From NCBI GenBank assembly GCA_001931905.2, contig MSJI02000604.1, positions 1-64,000 on the forward strand: DNA of 64,000 nt, read 5' to 3'. The stretch comes from Cladosporium sp. IMV 00045. Lineage: Eukaryota; Ascomycota; Dothideomycetes; Cladosporiales; Cladosporiaceae. Both the position numbers and the translations under genes were made by a program. Shown one piece after another: positions 54,601 through 64,000 of this stretch; positions within the stretch are counted from its first letter, which is position 1, and the number at the start of each line of letters is the position of its first letter. Under the pieces are notes generated by a model. That model was not told where the DNA came from, made no database searches, and saw only the letters and a program-made list of their open reading frames with translations.

Positions 54601-56269
54601 TGTTGGCCCGGTCGTCAAACTCGACTGGGTATGGGGTGCTAAGCTGATTGAGGCCTCGTCGTCTCCAGTCTCCAGCACGGTTTCCTCCACATCTACCGAT
54701 CTTATTTCTTCTTCCGCGTCTTCATCTTTTTCAGCATCTCTGGACTCCTCATCCTCTTCTGTCGATACCGTTTCCTCTTCATCTACTTCCTCAATTCTGG
54801 ATCCCTCCGCTTCAAGCACCAGCTCTTCGTCCACTTCCTCAACCGGCGTCTCCTCGCTCAGCTCAGACTCCACGTCAACCTCTTCCGCGAGCGAGTCTTC
54901 ACTCTCGACTTCTTCTGCTTCTTCTTCATCTATTGCAACCACCACCTCAGAGCAAGAGTCATCGTCTACCTCGACCGAGTCAACTCTGTCAAGCTCTTCA
55001 GTCAGCTCCACAGCCGCTCAGACGACTTCCAGCAGGAGCTCCGAATCTTCAGTGTCCACTGAGTCATCGACGCTGTCCAGCTCTGCGAGCGTCTCCGTCG
55101 TAACTTCAGAGTCAAGCACATCTTTCGTGTTGGACACAACATCGTCGTCGGTTGACTCTACTTTGAGCACTTCGTCTTCCACGACCAGCAGCTCAACTGT
55201 CTCGAGCATCACTTCTTCGTCGAGCGCACCCAGCTCTACCGTTTCTGAGGTTTCAAGCACCTCGTCCACTCAATCTAGTGAGAGCTTGACTTCGTCCTCA
55301 ATTACCAGCAGCTCAAGTGATTCGAGCATCACATCTTCCTCGATCACAACCAGCTCCACCGTGTCCGAAACTTTAACCAAATCGTCCACTCAGTCTAGTG
55401 AGAGCTCTCCTTCATCATCGATCTCCTCAAGCAGCCAGACTACGTCAAGTACTGTCTCTGAGCCGACGACGATCGTTACCATCTCCACGAGCTCTTCAGC
55501 ATCAAGCAGCTCTATTGCATCCCTCCCATCGACGACATCGACGTCGTCAAGCACCAGCTCCGGCTTCTCCACATCTACTTCCAGCACCACGTCTTCCGCA
55601 CCGGCAAGCACCTCCTCCGCTTCTCTACCTGCCGGCTTCTCCTACTCCGGATGCTTCGTTGACGGATCTAAGCGTGTACTTCCCGTCTCTGCTGGCACTT
55701 CATCTACTCAAACCCAACAGCAGTGTGCCATGACCTGCCAGGACAAAGGTTACAAGTACTCTGGAACTGAGTATGGAAACGAGTGCTGGTGCGGCAATTC
55801 GCTTCCTAGCTCCTCAGCGCCAGAGTCTCAATGCAGCAAGGTCTGCAGCGGAGACAAGACACAGAAGTGCGGCGGTGGCAACCGGTTGTCTATCGTCTCT
55901 GATGACAGCTGGAAGCAATCCTTCTTCGCGAGAGAGAACTTCGAGTCATGGAACTTGATGGGCTGCTACATGGACTCCACGTCTAAGCGCAGCCTTCCAA
56001 CCTCCGTCTCACTGGCCGCTTATGGCGGCGGCTCCAAGGCCACCATCGCCAATTGCATGCAAGCTTGCCAGGCGAGAGGCTTCACTTATTGCGGTGCAGA
56101 GTACTACGCCGAATGCTACGGTAGCAATGTTGCTCCTATGACGGACTTGGCGAGTGGCTCGGATCCGCTGTCTGCTGGCTGCAATTACCCTTGCAAGGGT
56201 AACAGCACTGAGAGCTGTGGTGGTTCGGCGAGAATCATTGTGTATACTACTATTGGGGGCAAGGAGTAG
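51652..56269 (+). CDS. Secreted alpha/beta-hydrolase with four WSC domains, three apple-like repeats and a mucin-like tract
   Basis: Exons 51652-52015 and 52071-56269 encode 1520 residues. The signal peptide is MRSFTILATLVAFFAASASS. A lipase/esterase-like alpha/beta-hydrolase domain covers about 30-395, with an oxyanion-type VVHGLNRDP and the nucleophile elbow IAGHSLGAQ (Ser199); NMGHDGGGMF near 380 may carry the catalytic His. WSC domains follow at about 405-500 and 513-605. Three Cys-rich repeats of about 80 residues occur near 634-717, 768-849 and 900-982, each with ECGIDHxxGD, a CxDVS-type step and WGAKL. A Ser/Thr tract of over 300 residues runs to about 1305. Two more WSC domains close the protein (1310-1400, 1415-1515). 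No GPI signal or transmembrane helix is seen. WSC domains bind glucan or xylan-type polysaccharides, so a wall-tethered hydrolase is likely; the substrate is unknown. Confidence 0.9.
55202..55441 (+). repeat. 120-bp imperfect tandem duplication in the mucin-like tract
   Basis: The block starting TCGAGCATCAC at about 55202 recurs exactly 120 bp later at about 55322 and stays similar for roughly 100 bp, in frame (40 codons). Copies share the TCGTCCACTCA.TCTAGTGAGAGC core. Confidence 0.8.
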
Positions 56270-56434
56270 TGAAGTCTTTTCTTGGGACGATTTTTTAATG
56301 TGAGATAAATTATTAATTTAATGCACGCTTTGCGGTATGACCTAGGTCCACATACATTTTTCCGAATCCATCATACGCTCAAAATTTGTGAATACTGTAT
56401 TGACCTCTTCTTTCAACATCATCTAGATAAAGTG

Positions 56435-57839
56435 TCACGCCGTCGAGGCCGTACAATGGTTCGTCGCTGCCCACGCTTTGGCACCTTTGTACAGGCAGTT
56501 GTAGTCCATAAACTCATCCGGTCGCCTTGGTCAAGGTCAGCTTCAGTGTAGTTTACCTCAGACAATACTAGATAGGCTTGTCTCAGCAGAGCAGACGGTG
56601 ACTTACATCGTGACATCCTTGCTGTTCTTCAAGGTGGCCGGTCGCGCGGCCTCCCGACTGTACTTCTGTATGAGTGCTGCACGACCTCTCCGGCACTCAT
56701 AGACCTGCTTCAAGATCTTCTCGATCTGCCCATTTGGTTGACCTTCCATTCTAAAGCCGTCGAAGAATGCACCAAGCGCTTCTGCATCCTCGACTGCCTG
56801 GCTAGCACCTTGACCCTGCGTCGGGAGCATTGCATGTGCAGCGTCTCCGATTAGTATGACTCGGCCTTTAGTCCAACTTTCCAAAGGTTCGAGATCTCGG
56901 AGTTGCCACAGACCAAGCTCTGTCGATAGTTTGAAGACAGACTTTATCCATTCCGGGTAGTCTTTGAACGTTTCCAGGATGAGATTGATGTCTCCTTTGG
57001 ACACCCATGATTGTCCGCTGTCTGAGTCTTCATTCTTGCGGACGTCTGGCACCAAGGCCACGAAACTGTACATGGTCCCTTCGCGAGCGGGTCCCATGAT
57101 CAATCGACAATCGTGCGCCATTACCATGGACGTGAAGGGCTCGCGAGGTTTGATCTTGGCGCAAAACTCTGGTACTTCTTGCTCGATCTTCTCGGTCGGA
57201 AGCATGAAGCGGTAGGCTGAGAGCCCGGTTTTCTGCGGGTTTACTTCACCGACGATCGATGTCCGCACTGTACTGTGTATACCGTCTGCTGCGATTCTTT
57301 GATGGAAGAAACTATGAGCCAAGAGAACAGATGGATGAATGATGATCATGAGTCACTCACATGAGATCTGCTTGTAGCGTGTCGCCGCTCTCAAGAGTCA
57401 AGACACCTTCGCGCGGATCGCAATGTTTGACCCGAGAAGACGTCACTACCGTGGCCGAAGGGCCCTCGCGATCGTTCGAGGTGGCGGCTCGGTGCAGACA
57501 AGCATGCAGGTCTTGTCGATGGTACATCACACGATCACCCTCGTAATCAGTCTTGGTCGCCAGAGGCACGGAGTTCACAAGTTCGCCATCAGTATTCAGG
57601 ATGCGGAAGCCTTGATCAACCATTCCTCGCGCCTCGGTGAGACTGTCAAGATTCCATTCTTGCTCCAGTATACGAGAAGCGTTCGGCTGTAGTGAGATGG
57701 TTGCTCCTATCTCAGAACACAGTCTGGACTGTTCAAGAATGGTTATCTCTCGCTCCGGCGCTCTAAGTGCAATGGCCGCTGACATGCCGGCGATACCTCC
57801 GCCGCAGATGATGATCCGGAATGGCGTTGACGATGACAT
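56435..57839 (-). CDS. FAD-dependent monooxygenase, salicylate-hydroxylase-like
   Basis: Exons 57839-57361, 57296-56607 and 56525-56435 encode 419 residues. The last exon was recovered from a GTAAGT donor at 56606 and gives the family-like ending PDEFMDYNCLYKGAKAW; otherwise the frame stops right after DVTM. Group A flavin monooxygenase motifs are present: the GGGIAG dinucleotide-binding motif near residue 10, the DLIIAADGIHS (DG) motif across the first splice junction, and the GDAAHAMLPTQGQG (GD) motif near 310. These enzymes hydroxylate aromatic rings with NAD(P)H and oxygen; salicylate, 6-hydroxynicotinate and other phenolics are known substrates. It is cytosolic by default. It shares a 506-bp promoter region with a divergent PhyH-type dioxygenase. 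Confidence 0.9.
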
Positions 57840-58345
57840 GCTGGAGGGATGGTGACGATCGTGAGAAAGCGACGGCAAGGCTTGTGATGCAAATAACAGA
57901 TCGCAATGTGCTCGAGAGCATCATGTCAAAAAAGTTGAAGCCGACTCTATTACTTGGCAGAGTGCAGCCTGGAAGACCATTAGGGTCGATGAGCATCCTG
58001 TATCAACGGAGATACAGGCAGAATGATTACACCAATTCGTTGTATTCGAAAGGTAGCATTGCTTTCGCGTGCAACATGGTCAAATCCGGCTGCCCACTGA
58101 GGCCGATCGGGTTGCGTGGGGGAGGCTACGGGCTGCTCCCAAAAGATCGGGATGAGTGGGCGCCGCTCAGCGACCAGCCTTTACCTGCGGTCAAGCATGA
58201 CACTTGAAACTAGGATGGTGTATAATAGTATATTCCATAATAACAAGCTCGTTGTTTGCAAGCCACCAGAGCTGGGCATCATCGATTTGTTAATAGCGAA
58301 ACTTGTCTGTTTACTATTGAGCCCACAAAGACACCATACGAAATC
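57840..58345. promoter_or_regulatory. Shared promoter region of monooxygenase and dioxygenase genes
   Basis: 506 bp between two divergent starts. No specific operator was identified. Co-regulation is inferred from layout. Confidence 0.5.
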
Positions 58346-59565
58346 ATGTCGAGTGTAGCGACTGCCACTACTACTGATACAGCCCCACAGGGCATGACTA
58401 TGAAGGTCGGATTGGAACCGAATCAGAAGAGCAAAGCCGCAGACTCAGCTTCCGCCTATGGCGACTGGCGCGACGATTTGGCTCGGGATGGCTACGCTGT
58501 CATCAAAGGCGCAATTCCGCGCGAGCGAGCCGAGAAATACGCAGATGCGATGTACAGTTGGTTGGAAGGATTGTAGGTCATGCCAACAAGAATCTTGTCA
58601 TCGAACCTGACTAATCGAGATCGAACAGTAATCTTGGATTCGATCGGAACGACCTGTCAACTGTACACAAAGACAATCTCCCACACATCACGGAGAAAGG
58701 CATGTGTCTTCAGTACGCCGTAACCCATGAAGACTTTGCTTGGGCCGTGCGTGGAGAGCCTGGTGTCTTGGAGGCCTTCGAAAGGGTCTACGATACCAAA
58801 GACCTCATTGTGTCATTCGATGCAGTCAATTTTGGGTTCCCTAAGTGAGTCGCTTCCACCCATAGCTTCACAACAGGAGTGTCTATATCCGCCAGGAGAG
58901 AAGCTGACCTCTCGCTCAATAGCCGTACTGATATTCCTGGCAACGTACCTTGGCCTCACCAAGACCAAGACCCGCTCCTTCCAGGGTTCCGTTGCTTGCA
59001 AGGGCTTGTCAACTTCCTGCCAAACGGCCCCAAGGATGGCGGCCTCATTGTCTGCAAAGGTGGTCATCGCCTGTCGGAGCAGTTTCACAAGGAAATGAAA
59101 GATGAGCCCAAGATACCCGCGTGGACCAACGAATGGTTTGGTTTCACCGAAAACGGCATGAAGTGGCTCGAAGACCACGGTTGTGTATGGGAGAAGGTCT
59201 GTGCCGAGCCTGGAGACCTTTTACTTTGGGACTCGCGGACGCCCCATTACAACCTAAGCTCCGAGACCAGCCAACCCCGTTTTGCCATCTACACCTGCTA
59301 CATGCCAGTCGCCGATGCGACGCAGGAAGATTTGCTGCGCAAGAAGGACGCATTGGAGCGTTGGGTCGGCACCACCCATTGGCCAAATGCAAGGCATACG
59401 GGCTCGAACGTCGCAAAGAGAGATGGCGAGGATGATCCACACAATCGTTTCGAGCCGGTCAACAAGCCCGTCATGGACGAGAGAACATTCAAGCTTACCG
59501 GTATCCCTTACATCAAAGTGGAGGAGAGCCTTGATGCTGTCAGGGAGTCTGCGGCGCGTGCTTGA
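58346..59565 (+). CDS. Phytanoyl-CoA dioxygenase (PhyH)-like 2-oxoglutarate/Fe(II) enzyme
   Basis: Exons 58346-58572, 58629-58844 and 58923-59565 give 361 residues. Introns are 56 and 78 nt; both joins restore family text (WLEGFNLGF and GFPNRTDIPGNVPW). The iron-binding facial triad reads His160-x-Asp162 in WPHQDQDP and His256 in RTPHYN. The 2-oxoglutarate-binding Arg follows in QPRFAIYTCY. Fungal members of this family oxidise varied small molecules, including steps in secondary metabolism; no acyl-CoA link is implied. No signal or targeting peptide is obvious, and the C-terminus (ESAARA) is not a peroxisomal signal. With the neighbour monooxygenase it could form a two-step oxidative route; that is inference. 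Confidence 0.9.
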
Positions 59566-60192
59566 TGGGCAAAAGGGTGCAGTCGTCGCGAGTTATTCAC
59601 AGCGTGGTAATGCTGGTCCCAAGCTAAAAATGTAACTTCTTCAGGAATGCACATTGAGTTTCTTCAGATCAAAAGGCGTCAGACTATTCATAACCGTAGG
59701 GCGTTGTGGATTAAGACTAGGCACGCACATGAAAAAATGGTAGAGCATTGCAAGGCTCCCTTTAGAAGTCAGGACCCGCCTCAACATCGCCAGATACCGA
59801 GATGTTCCACGGTCAACCAAAGAAACAGTTGACATTAGAGTCGAAGAAAACGTCGTGGCAAGGCGTTTCCTCTTTTTGAAAATCACAAAGGTCACTTCAA
59901 GCTCCAGTAGCTTGTACCAGTAAAACTGGACGGCGATGGAATCGATGAGTGCGGTGTGCAGTGTGATCATCATTGACGTATCGCGCTAATCATGATCTTG
60001 AATACGGCAGATCTTCGCATTGTGGAACGTGCAGACAGCTTGGCAGCGGTTGTGACGGCAGTAGAAGGATCAAAGGATCGTTTGACCCGCTGAAAAAGAG
60101 GACCCATTTGCTTCAGATGCACAAGCGGATTACAACTTTCCATATCTTAGAGGTGCAAATCATTATCGAGCGACTGGATCCGAGCAGACCAG

Positions 60193-60228
60193 TAATGTCG
60201 TAGAGTATGCGCGACATTACGCATACTC
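60193..60228. repeat. Interleaved inverted repeats (A-B-A'-B'), pseudoknot-forming
   Basis: A=TAATGTCG (60193-60200), B=GAGTATGCG (60203-60211), A'=CGACATTA (60212-60219), B'=CGCATACTC (60220-60228). Both pairs are exact reverse complements, with no base between B, A' and B'. As RNA this is a perfect H-type pseudoknot; as DNA it offers two mutually exclusive cruciforms. Confidence 0.85.
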
Positions 60229-61115
60229 AGTGTCGGCACATACCGAATGCATCTCAATCGGATGAGCGCGAAATGAACTGACTAGCTAACTCCTTTGCCG
60301 CTGGGATCATCTGCTTTAGCTTGATGTCCTTGACTACTATGCTATGCTATACTCACATCCAAGCTGAATCTGACGGTGGGAACTCAAAAGCTTATATGAA
60401 AGACAGCCAAGAGATGTATCAGCTCTGCAGCATACAGGAAGTGCTTTAGCATAGCGGAATGCGACGGCGACTTTCGCGTCAACATTTGTTATAGCAAGTA
60501 AGCTTTCTATCAGTCAAGAGAGCGATCGTACTAGTCGCAGATTGCTCTAATGCTTCGACTACTTCGCAGGATTTCTTGCAACGAAGGATCATAGCCGTGC
60601 GGTTTTATGGAACTTGGTAACATCACATGAGCAATCTGCTCCTGCCGCTTCACTCTTTATCAGTAAGACGGTTGATTCGCAGCGGCTAGCGTTGCAGCCC
60701 GAGCATTTATGTGGAACCAAGTACTGTCTTAAGGCATCCAAGGACAGAGATGAAGGTGCTTCATCGACTATCTTTCCTTGATATTCTTCTTTTAGTGACA
60801 GGCTTTTGATCTTCAGGCCCGGCAACGTGTTAAGTACAAGGCATCGACCAAAGTTCTCCGAAAATCAATCGATTGTGAAGCCACACGCACCCGGACTTCT
60901 TCCGCTGGCATTTCTGATCATCCGAAGCAATCCTTTCCACTTAGATAAAGAGTTAGGCGAAGGAGACGCGAAGGAATGGCGAAGGATCTGTTGACTGTTG
61001 GTCTCCACAGTCAAAGGATCAGAGATGCCCAGCTTTCGACCGCTTGCGCCTATCATGAAGTGTCAACCGCCTTTGAGAACAGGCTCGGCACTAATGCTGA
61101 CGATGCTTGAACGCT

Positions 61116-61120
61116 TATAA
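61116..61120 (+). promoter_or_regulatory. Putative TATA box of the small secreted protein gene
   Basis: TATAA 178 bp upstream of the start at 61294. Weak evidence by itself. Confidence 0.3.
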
Positions 61121-61293
61121 GAAGGCCATCATTCACTTGTACCAAAAACTGAAGAACCATCCACTCGCTCAACTTACCTCAAGCTCTTGTCCATCTTTCG
61201 CCATCTCAACATTCGAACCTCGTCAAGCACTTTCTGTCGGACACTTTGCAGCATGTCGTGAGTCCAGCAAGTCAAACGACATTCTCTTCCAGG

Positions 61294-61916
61294 ATGCCAT
61301 TTAACATTAGCAGTCTTTACGTTTCTGCTCTCGCGACCTTTGCTGCAATCTCGCAGGCTGTCGCACTGCCGCAAACTCCAGTTCAACCCTCCTGCAGACG
61401 CATGACTCGTCTTGCCGGCGATGGTGATCCCCACCAAAACTACCTCGAAAAGCAGGTTACTTCCAACATCGATTGTGCTGAGGCAAAAACCTGTTCCATC
61501 ACCAAGATCAACTCCCACACCGTTGGCTGGTCAGTTGGTGTATCAGCGAGCGATGGAGAGTTCATTACTGGAGGCTTCTCCGTCAGCAAGACTAAGACAA
61601 CCGGAGAATCCAAGACTTGTAAGTTCCTGACCTGCCTGAGCTATATTATCACCATGCTAATGTCTTATCTTGTTTCGCAGGCGGTGGCGAGGAAGGAGAC
61701 ACTGTATGCGTCTGGGCTACGGTTCCGTACACTGCCTACACTGTCTACGACCATGTTGGTGGTCCTTACTGCGGTGCCCCGTACGATGATGACTCCTACA
61801 CGATGTGGGCGCCAAACACCGATGGCACGATCAACTACAAGTGCTATGTCGACAGCGATTGTGGATCGGAGGGCGACGAGAAATGGAACTACGAAGGCCG
61901 TGCTGGCGGTCCCTAG
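61294..61916 (+). CDS. Small cysteine-rich secreted protein (effector-like)
   Basis: Exons 61294-61618 and 61681-61916 give 186 residues; the 62-nt intron has GTAAGT and TCGCAG ends, and the codon at the join is a Cys. The signal peptide is MPFNISSLYVSALATFAAIS with likely cleavage near AVALP. The mature part has eight cysteines (PSCRR, DCAEAKTC, SKTCGG, TVCVW, PYCGAP, YKCYVDSDCG), an even number that fits four disulphides. A beta-rich Gly/Thr/Ser segment lies in the middle. Small size, signal peptide and cysteines make it a candidate effector or antimicrobial-type secreted protein; I recognise no named family. Its isolation in a gene-poor stretch is typical of such genes. Confidence 0.8.
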
Positions 61917-62104
61917 ATGATGCATCTGCCATGTTGGGCTACGAGAAGAGCAAGTGCGCTCACTTGCCAGTCGAGTTATGGCGAAGAAGCGATCCGGAGG
62001 TTCGAATTTGTTTTGTCGAAAGTATATACATGAGCGTGAATGGACTTCAATCGACAAAAATTTGGTACACTATTTCATTAATTCGCTGGTATCAATAGAA
62101 GACG

Positions 62105-64000
62105 TCACCTCAGGCTTCCTAATTCATCCATGAGGTTGCAAAGACTTTTAATCATCTGCGGAAGATGATCACGAGTTTCGCCAGGACAGTTGCTCTCGAG
62201 GACTCTGCAGCCTAAGGCCATGATAGATGCCACATTTCGTACCTCACAGCATTGGCCATCCGGAAATCGTAGAGCAGGCCTCCCCATGCCGTTATGCAAA
62301 TATGCTTCCAATTGCATGCTACTCAAGTCATCCAAAAAGACGTTTGATTCAACGCTCTGAGCAAGCGGTCCTTCCTTGATCGGTAGCCTTTTGCTTTGCC
62401 CACCGACCGGCGTGCTAATGGCGGTCCGTCTTGCTGAGTTCTTCAGCATCATTCCGTACGACCAGAGAACCATTACTGCGTGATACGTGATGAAAGCATC
62501 TGCACCGCGGATTTGATACGGTGGGACATTTCTGGCGGTACGTAATAATTGAGCAGCGTGCCTGAGACGGAGCCGAAGTTAGCGATTTGGAGAGTTGGCC
62601 ATGAGGATGAATTGGTCGGAGTGAATTGATCGTTTCCAAGATTGACAATTCGAGCAAGGTTCAACATACCAAATTGCAATTCGAGCTGACTTTCCCACAC
62701 TCCAGGTCTGTAACTTTTGATACGCAAGATGGGCCTCAGCTTCACCACACTTGCCACCGAAACGCATCACTGTATCGACGCTCACATGCAGGCTCATCAT
62801 TTGGAATTGGTGTGCAAGGTGAGCTGTAGGCGGCGAAAGTTGCAGACTTTCTGCAATAGACTTGAGCTTTTGGTAGAGAGACTGGTGTCTACTATGCATC
62901 CATAACTGATGACAAGGGTCTTCGTCGGTCCCAATGTCCCTGAGTGTGGACTGTTGGATGTGTTCCCAGACCTGAGCTGAATTTCCATAAAGGATTGCTG
63001 TACTAGCGAGGCCGTGATCCAGAGACTTTGCAAGGCAGGCTGCTGGTCGACCGTCGGCGAGCAGAGACCTGGGGCATGCATCGTGCTTTTCTCCGCTGGT
63101 AATTCTCTCAAGAAACGCATTCCGCCATGCTTCTGCAGAAGGGGCCAGCCAGAGCTCACGAGAGAAAGGTAACGGAAGAGTGAGTTCTGCATAAGATATG
63201 ACTGGTTGGCGGTGCTTAGCCATCGACATAAGGATGTCGTGCTCGAAAACGTGGAAGACCAATCTCTTGTATGATTCTTGATTGACCCAACGTCGCCATT
63301 TGTTCGTAATTGTCTCCAGATCGTCTTCCATCGAAGGTACAATCACTTCGTAAGCCACTCTGTCAAACTTGCCGCATCGACGAAGTGCAGTCGCAATAGG
63401 CTGTAGATTGCTTTCTGCAATCTCCATCTTACGCCTGTAGCCACAAAACCCGCAAATGTCTAGCCAGATCATCGAAGCTTGGAGATATTGGAGGTCTCTA
63501 ATTGCGCTGTTGTCGTCTTCAATTAATTTGTTCAAAGCCACCCGAGCAATCTCAAGAAGAACCAGGCCGGTGCGATTCACTTTCGGAATTCCGAAGCAGA
63601 CGCAACCTGCTGCTACAAGAGCGATGAGTAGTTCAGGTCGGGCTTGTTCTGAGGAGAACGTGTAAGGGTGGATCCAAGCATCTGTCTCTAGCCGTTTCGC
63701 GATGCCAACTTTGATTAAGCTATCCAGAATAGCGGTGGATGGGAAGGTGGGCACAGATATGCGTGCGTCGGCCGTCGTGACCACTAGCCGGAAAATACGG
63801 TCTCGCGATTCCGAAGTGAGCTGATCAGTGATCTCCAGCGTTGTCGCATGTGGCTGGTGAGGCGATGCCGCTGAATTGATCTCGTCGTAGTCAACATTTA
63901 TCTGGTTATGCTCGCTGAAGGCATGGGATTCCGATTTGGGATTCCAAAGCCTGCATATTCATTACTATGATTCGATAGAAGGGGTTTTCGATGCATACCA
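62105..64000 (-). CDS. Fungal-specific transcription factor (fungal_trans domain), 5' end beyond the window
   Basis: Exons 62561-62105, 63950-62670 and the last bases of an upstream exon (64000-63999) are visible, over 575 residues. Introns are 108 nt (62562-62669) and 48 nt (63951-63998). The 108-nt splice joins ARIAIWHAAQLLRTARNVPP, the diagnostic W-H-A-x-Q helix of fungal_trans regulators. FITYHAVMVLWSYG follows. Upstream, LTSESRDRIFRLVVTTADAR and RLETDAWIHPYTF match the beginning of the same domain in C2H2-type family members. The DNA-binding zinc fingers must lie right of the window. Such proteins are nuclear and often regulate catabolic or secondary-metabolic genes. Whether it controls genes here is unknown. 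Confidence 0.88.

Larger units (their letters stand above)
59566..61293. other. 1.7-kb gene-poor region with a pseudoknot sequence
   Basis: No convincing gene. The interleaved inverted repeats at 60193-60228 are the main feature. A 78-codon minus-strand frame (60589-60825) with four CxxC-like cysteines was not called. Confidence 0.5.

Noticed and set aside
53788..55611. Several acidic Val/Glu-rich frames antisense to the Ser/Thr tract
   Set aside because: They are the reverse reading of TCN/ACN serine and threonine codons, not genes.
60589..60825. 78-codon minus frame with a cluster of cysteines
   Set aside because: Too short, no zinc-finger spacing that fits a known family, no flanking exon found.
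1..64000. CRISPR arrays, operons and ribosome-binding sites
   Set aside because: The window is eukaryotic; no regularly spaced repeats or prokaryotic signals were seen.
1..64000. Transposons or full mobile elements
   Set aside because: No transposase, reverse transcriptase or long terminal repeats were found by eye; the helicase relic lacks Helitron Rep motifs.
56435..64000. Classical secondary-metabolite cluster
   Set aside because: Two tailoring-type oxidases and a regulator are present, but no polyketide synthase, peptide synthetase or terpene cyclase is in the window.

Overview
This window is a gene-dense stretch of nuclear DNA from a filamentous ascomycete. The evidence is short GT-AG spliceosomal introns (mostly 48-110 nt), and fungal-specific families: ATG11, SFH5, HRI1, WSC-domain secreted proteins, a fungal family-2 glycosyltransferase, a class II haem peroxidase and a C2H2/fungal_trans-type regulator. 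I infer Dothideomycetes from the mix of secreted and cell-wall families, but nothing in the window proves the class. All gene models were built by joining reading frames by eye at consensus splice sites.

Layout. 1-3.4 kb: an SMP-30/gluconolactonase (cut by the window start) divergent from an MFS sugar transporter. 3.9-6.5 kb: a broken SF1 (DNA2/NAM7-like) helicase pseudogene, followed by 2.6 kb of gene-empty DNA with a CTTC microsatellite. 9.2-12.5 kb: a secreted class II peroxidase and a four-helix membrane protein. 13.2-20.8 kb: SAM50, a small secreted protein, an unrecognised 370-residue protein, HRI1 and YIP1. 21.9-33.7 kb: a housekeeping block with galactokinase, kynureninase, ISA2, phosphoglucomutase and the large intronless ATG11. 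34.2-39.1 kb: a putative mitochondrial protein, SFH5 and a DAL5-like anion permease. 39.1-41.8 kb: gene-empty, with two telomere-like 13-mers. 41.8-47.0 kb: a membrane-anchored GH16 glucanase-like enzyme next to a multi-spanning GT2 glycosyltransferase. 48.6-56.3 kb: a processed secreted protein and a 1520-residue secreted alpha/beta-hydrolase carrying four WSC domains, three apple-like repeats and a mucin-like Ser/Thr tract. 56.4-59.6 kb: a salicylate-hydroxylase-like flavin monooxygenase divergent from a phytanoyl-CoA-dioxygenase-like enzyme. 59.6-64.0 kb: a gene-poor stretch with an exact pseudoknot-forming sequence, a small cysteine-rich secreted protein and a transcription-factor gene running off the window end.

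Functional links. Galactokinase and phosphoglucomutase are the first and last enzymes of the Leloir route and lie 3 kb apart, though the intervening genes (kynureninase, ISA2) are unrelated. The GH16/GT2 pair suggests a cell-wall module. The monooxygenase/dioxygenase pair and the lactonase/transporter pair each share one promoter region and may be small catabolic units. The most distinctive protein is the hydrolase-WSC-apple-mucin fusion; the most distinctive non-coding signal is the 36-bp pseudoknot at 60193-60228.
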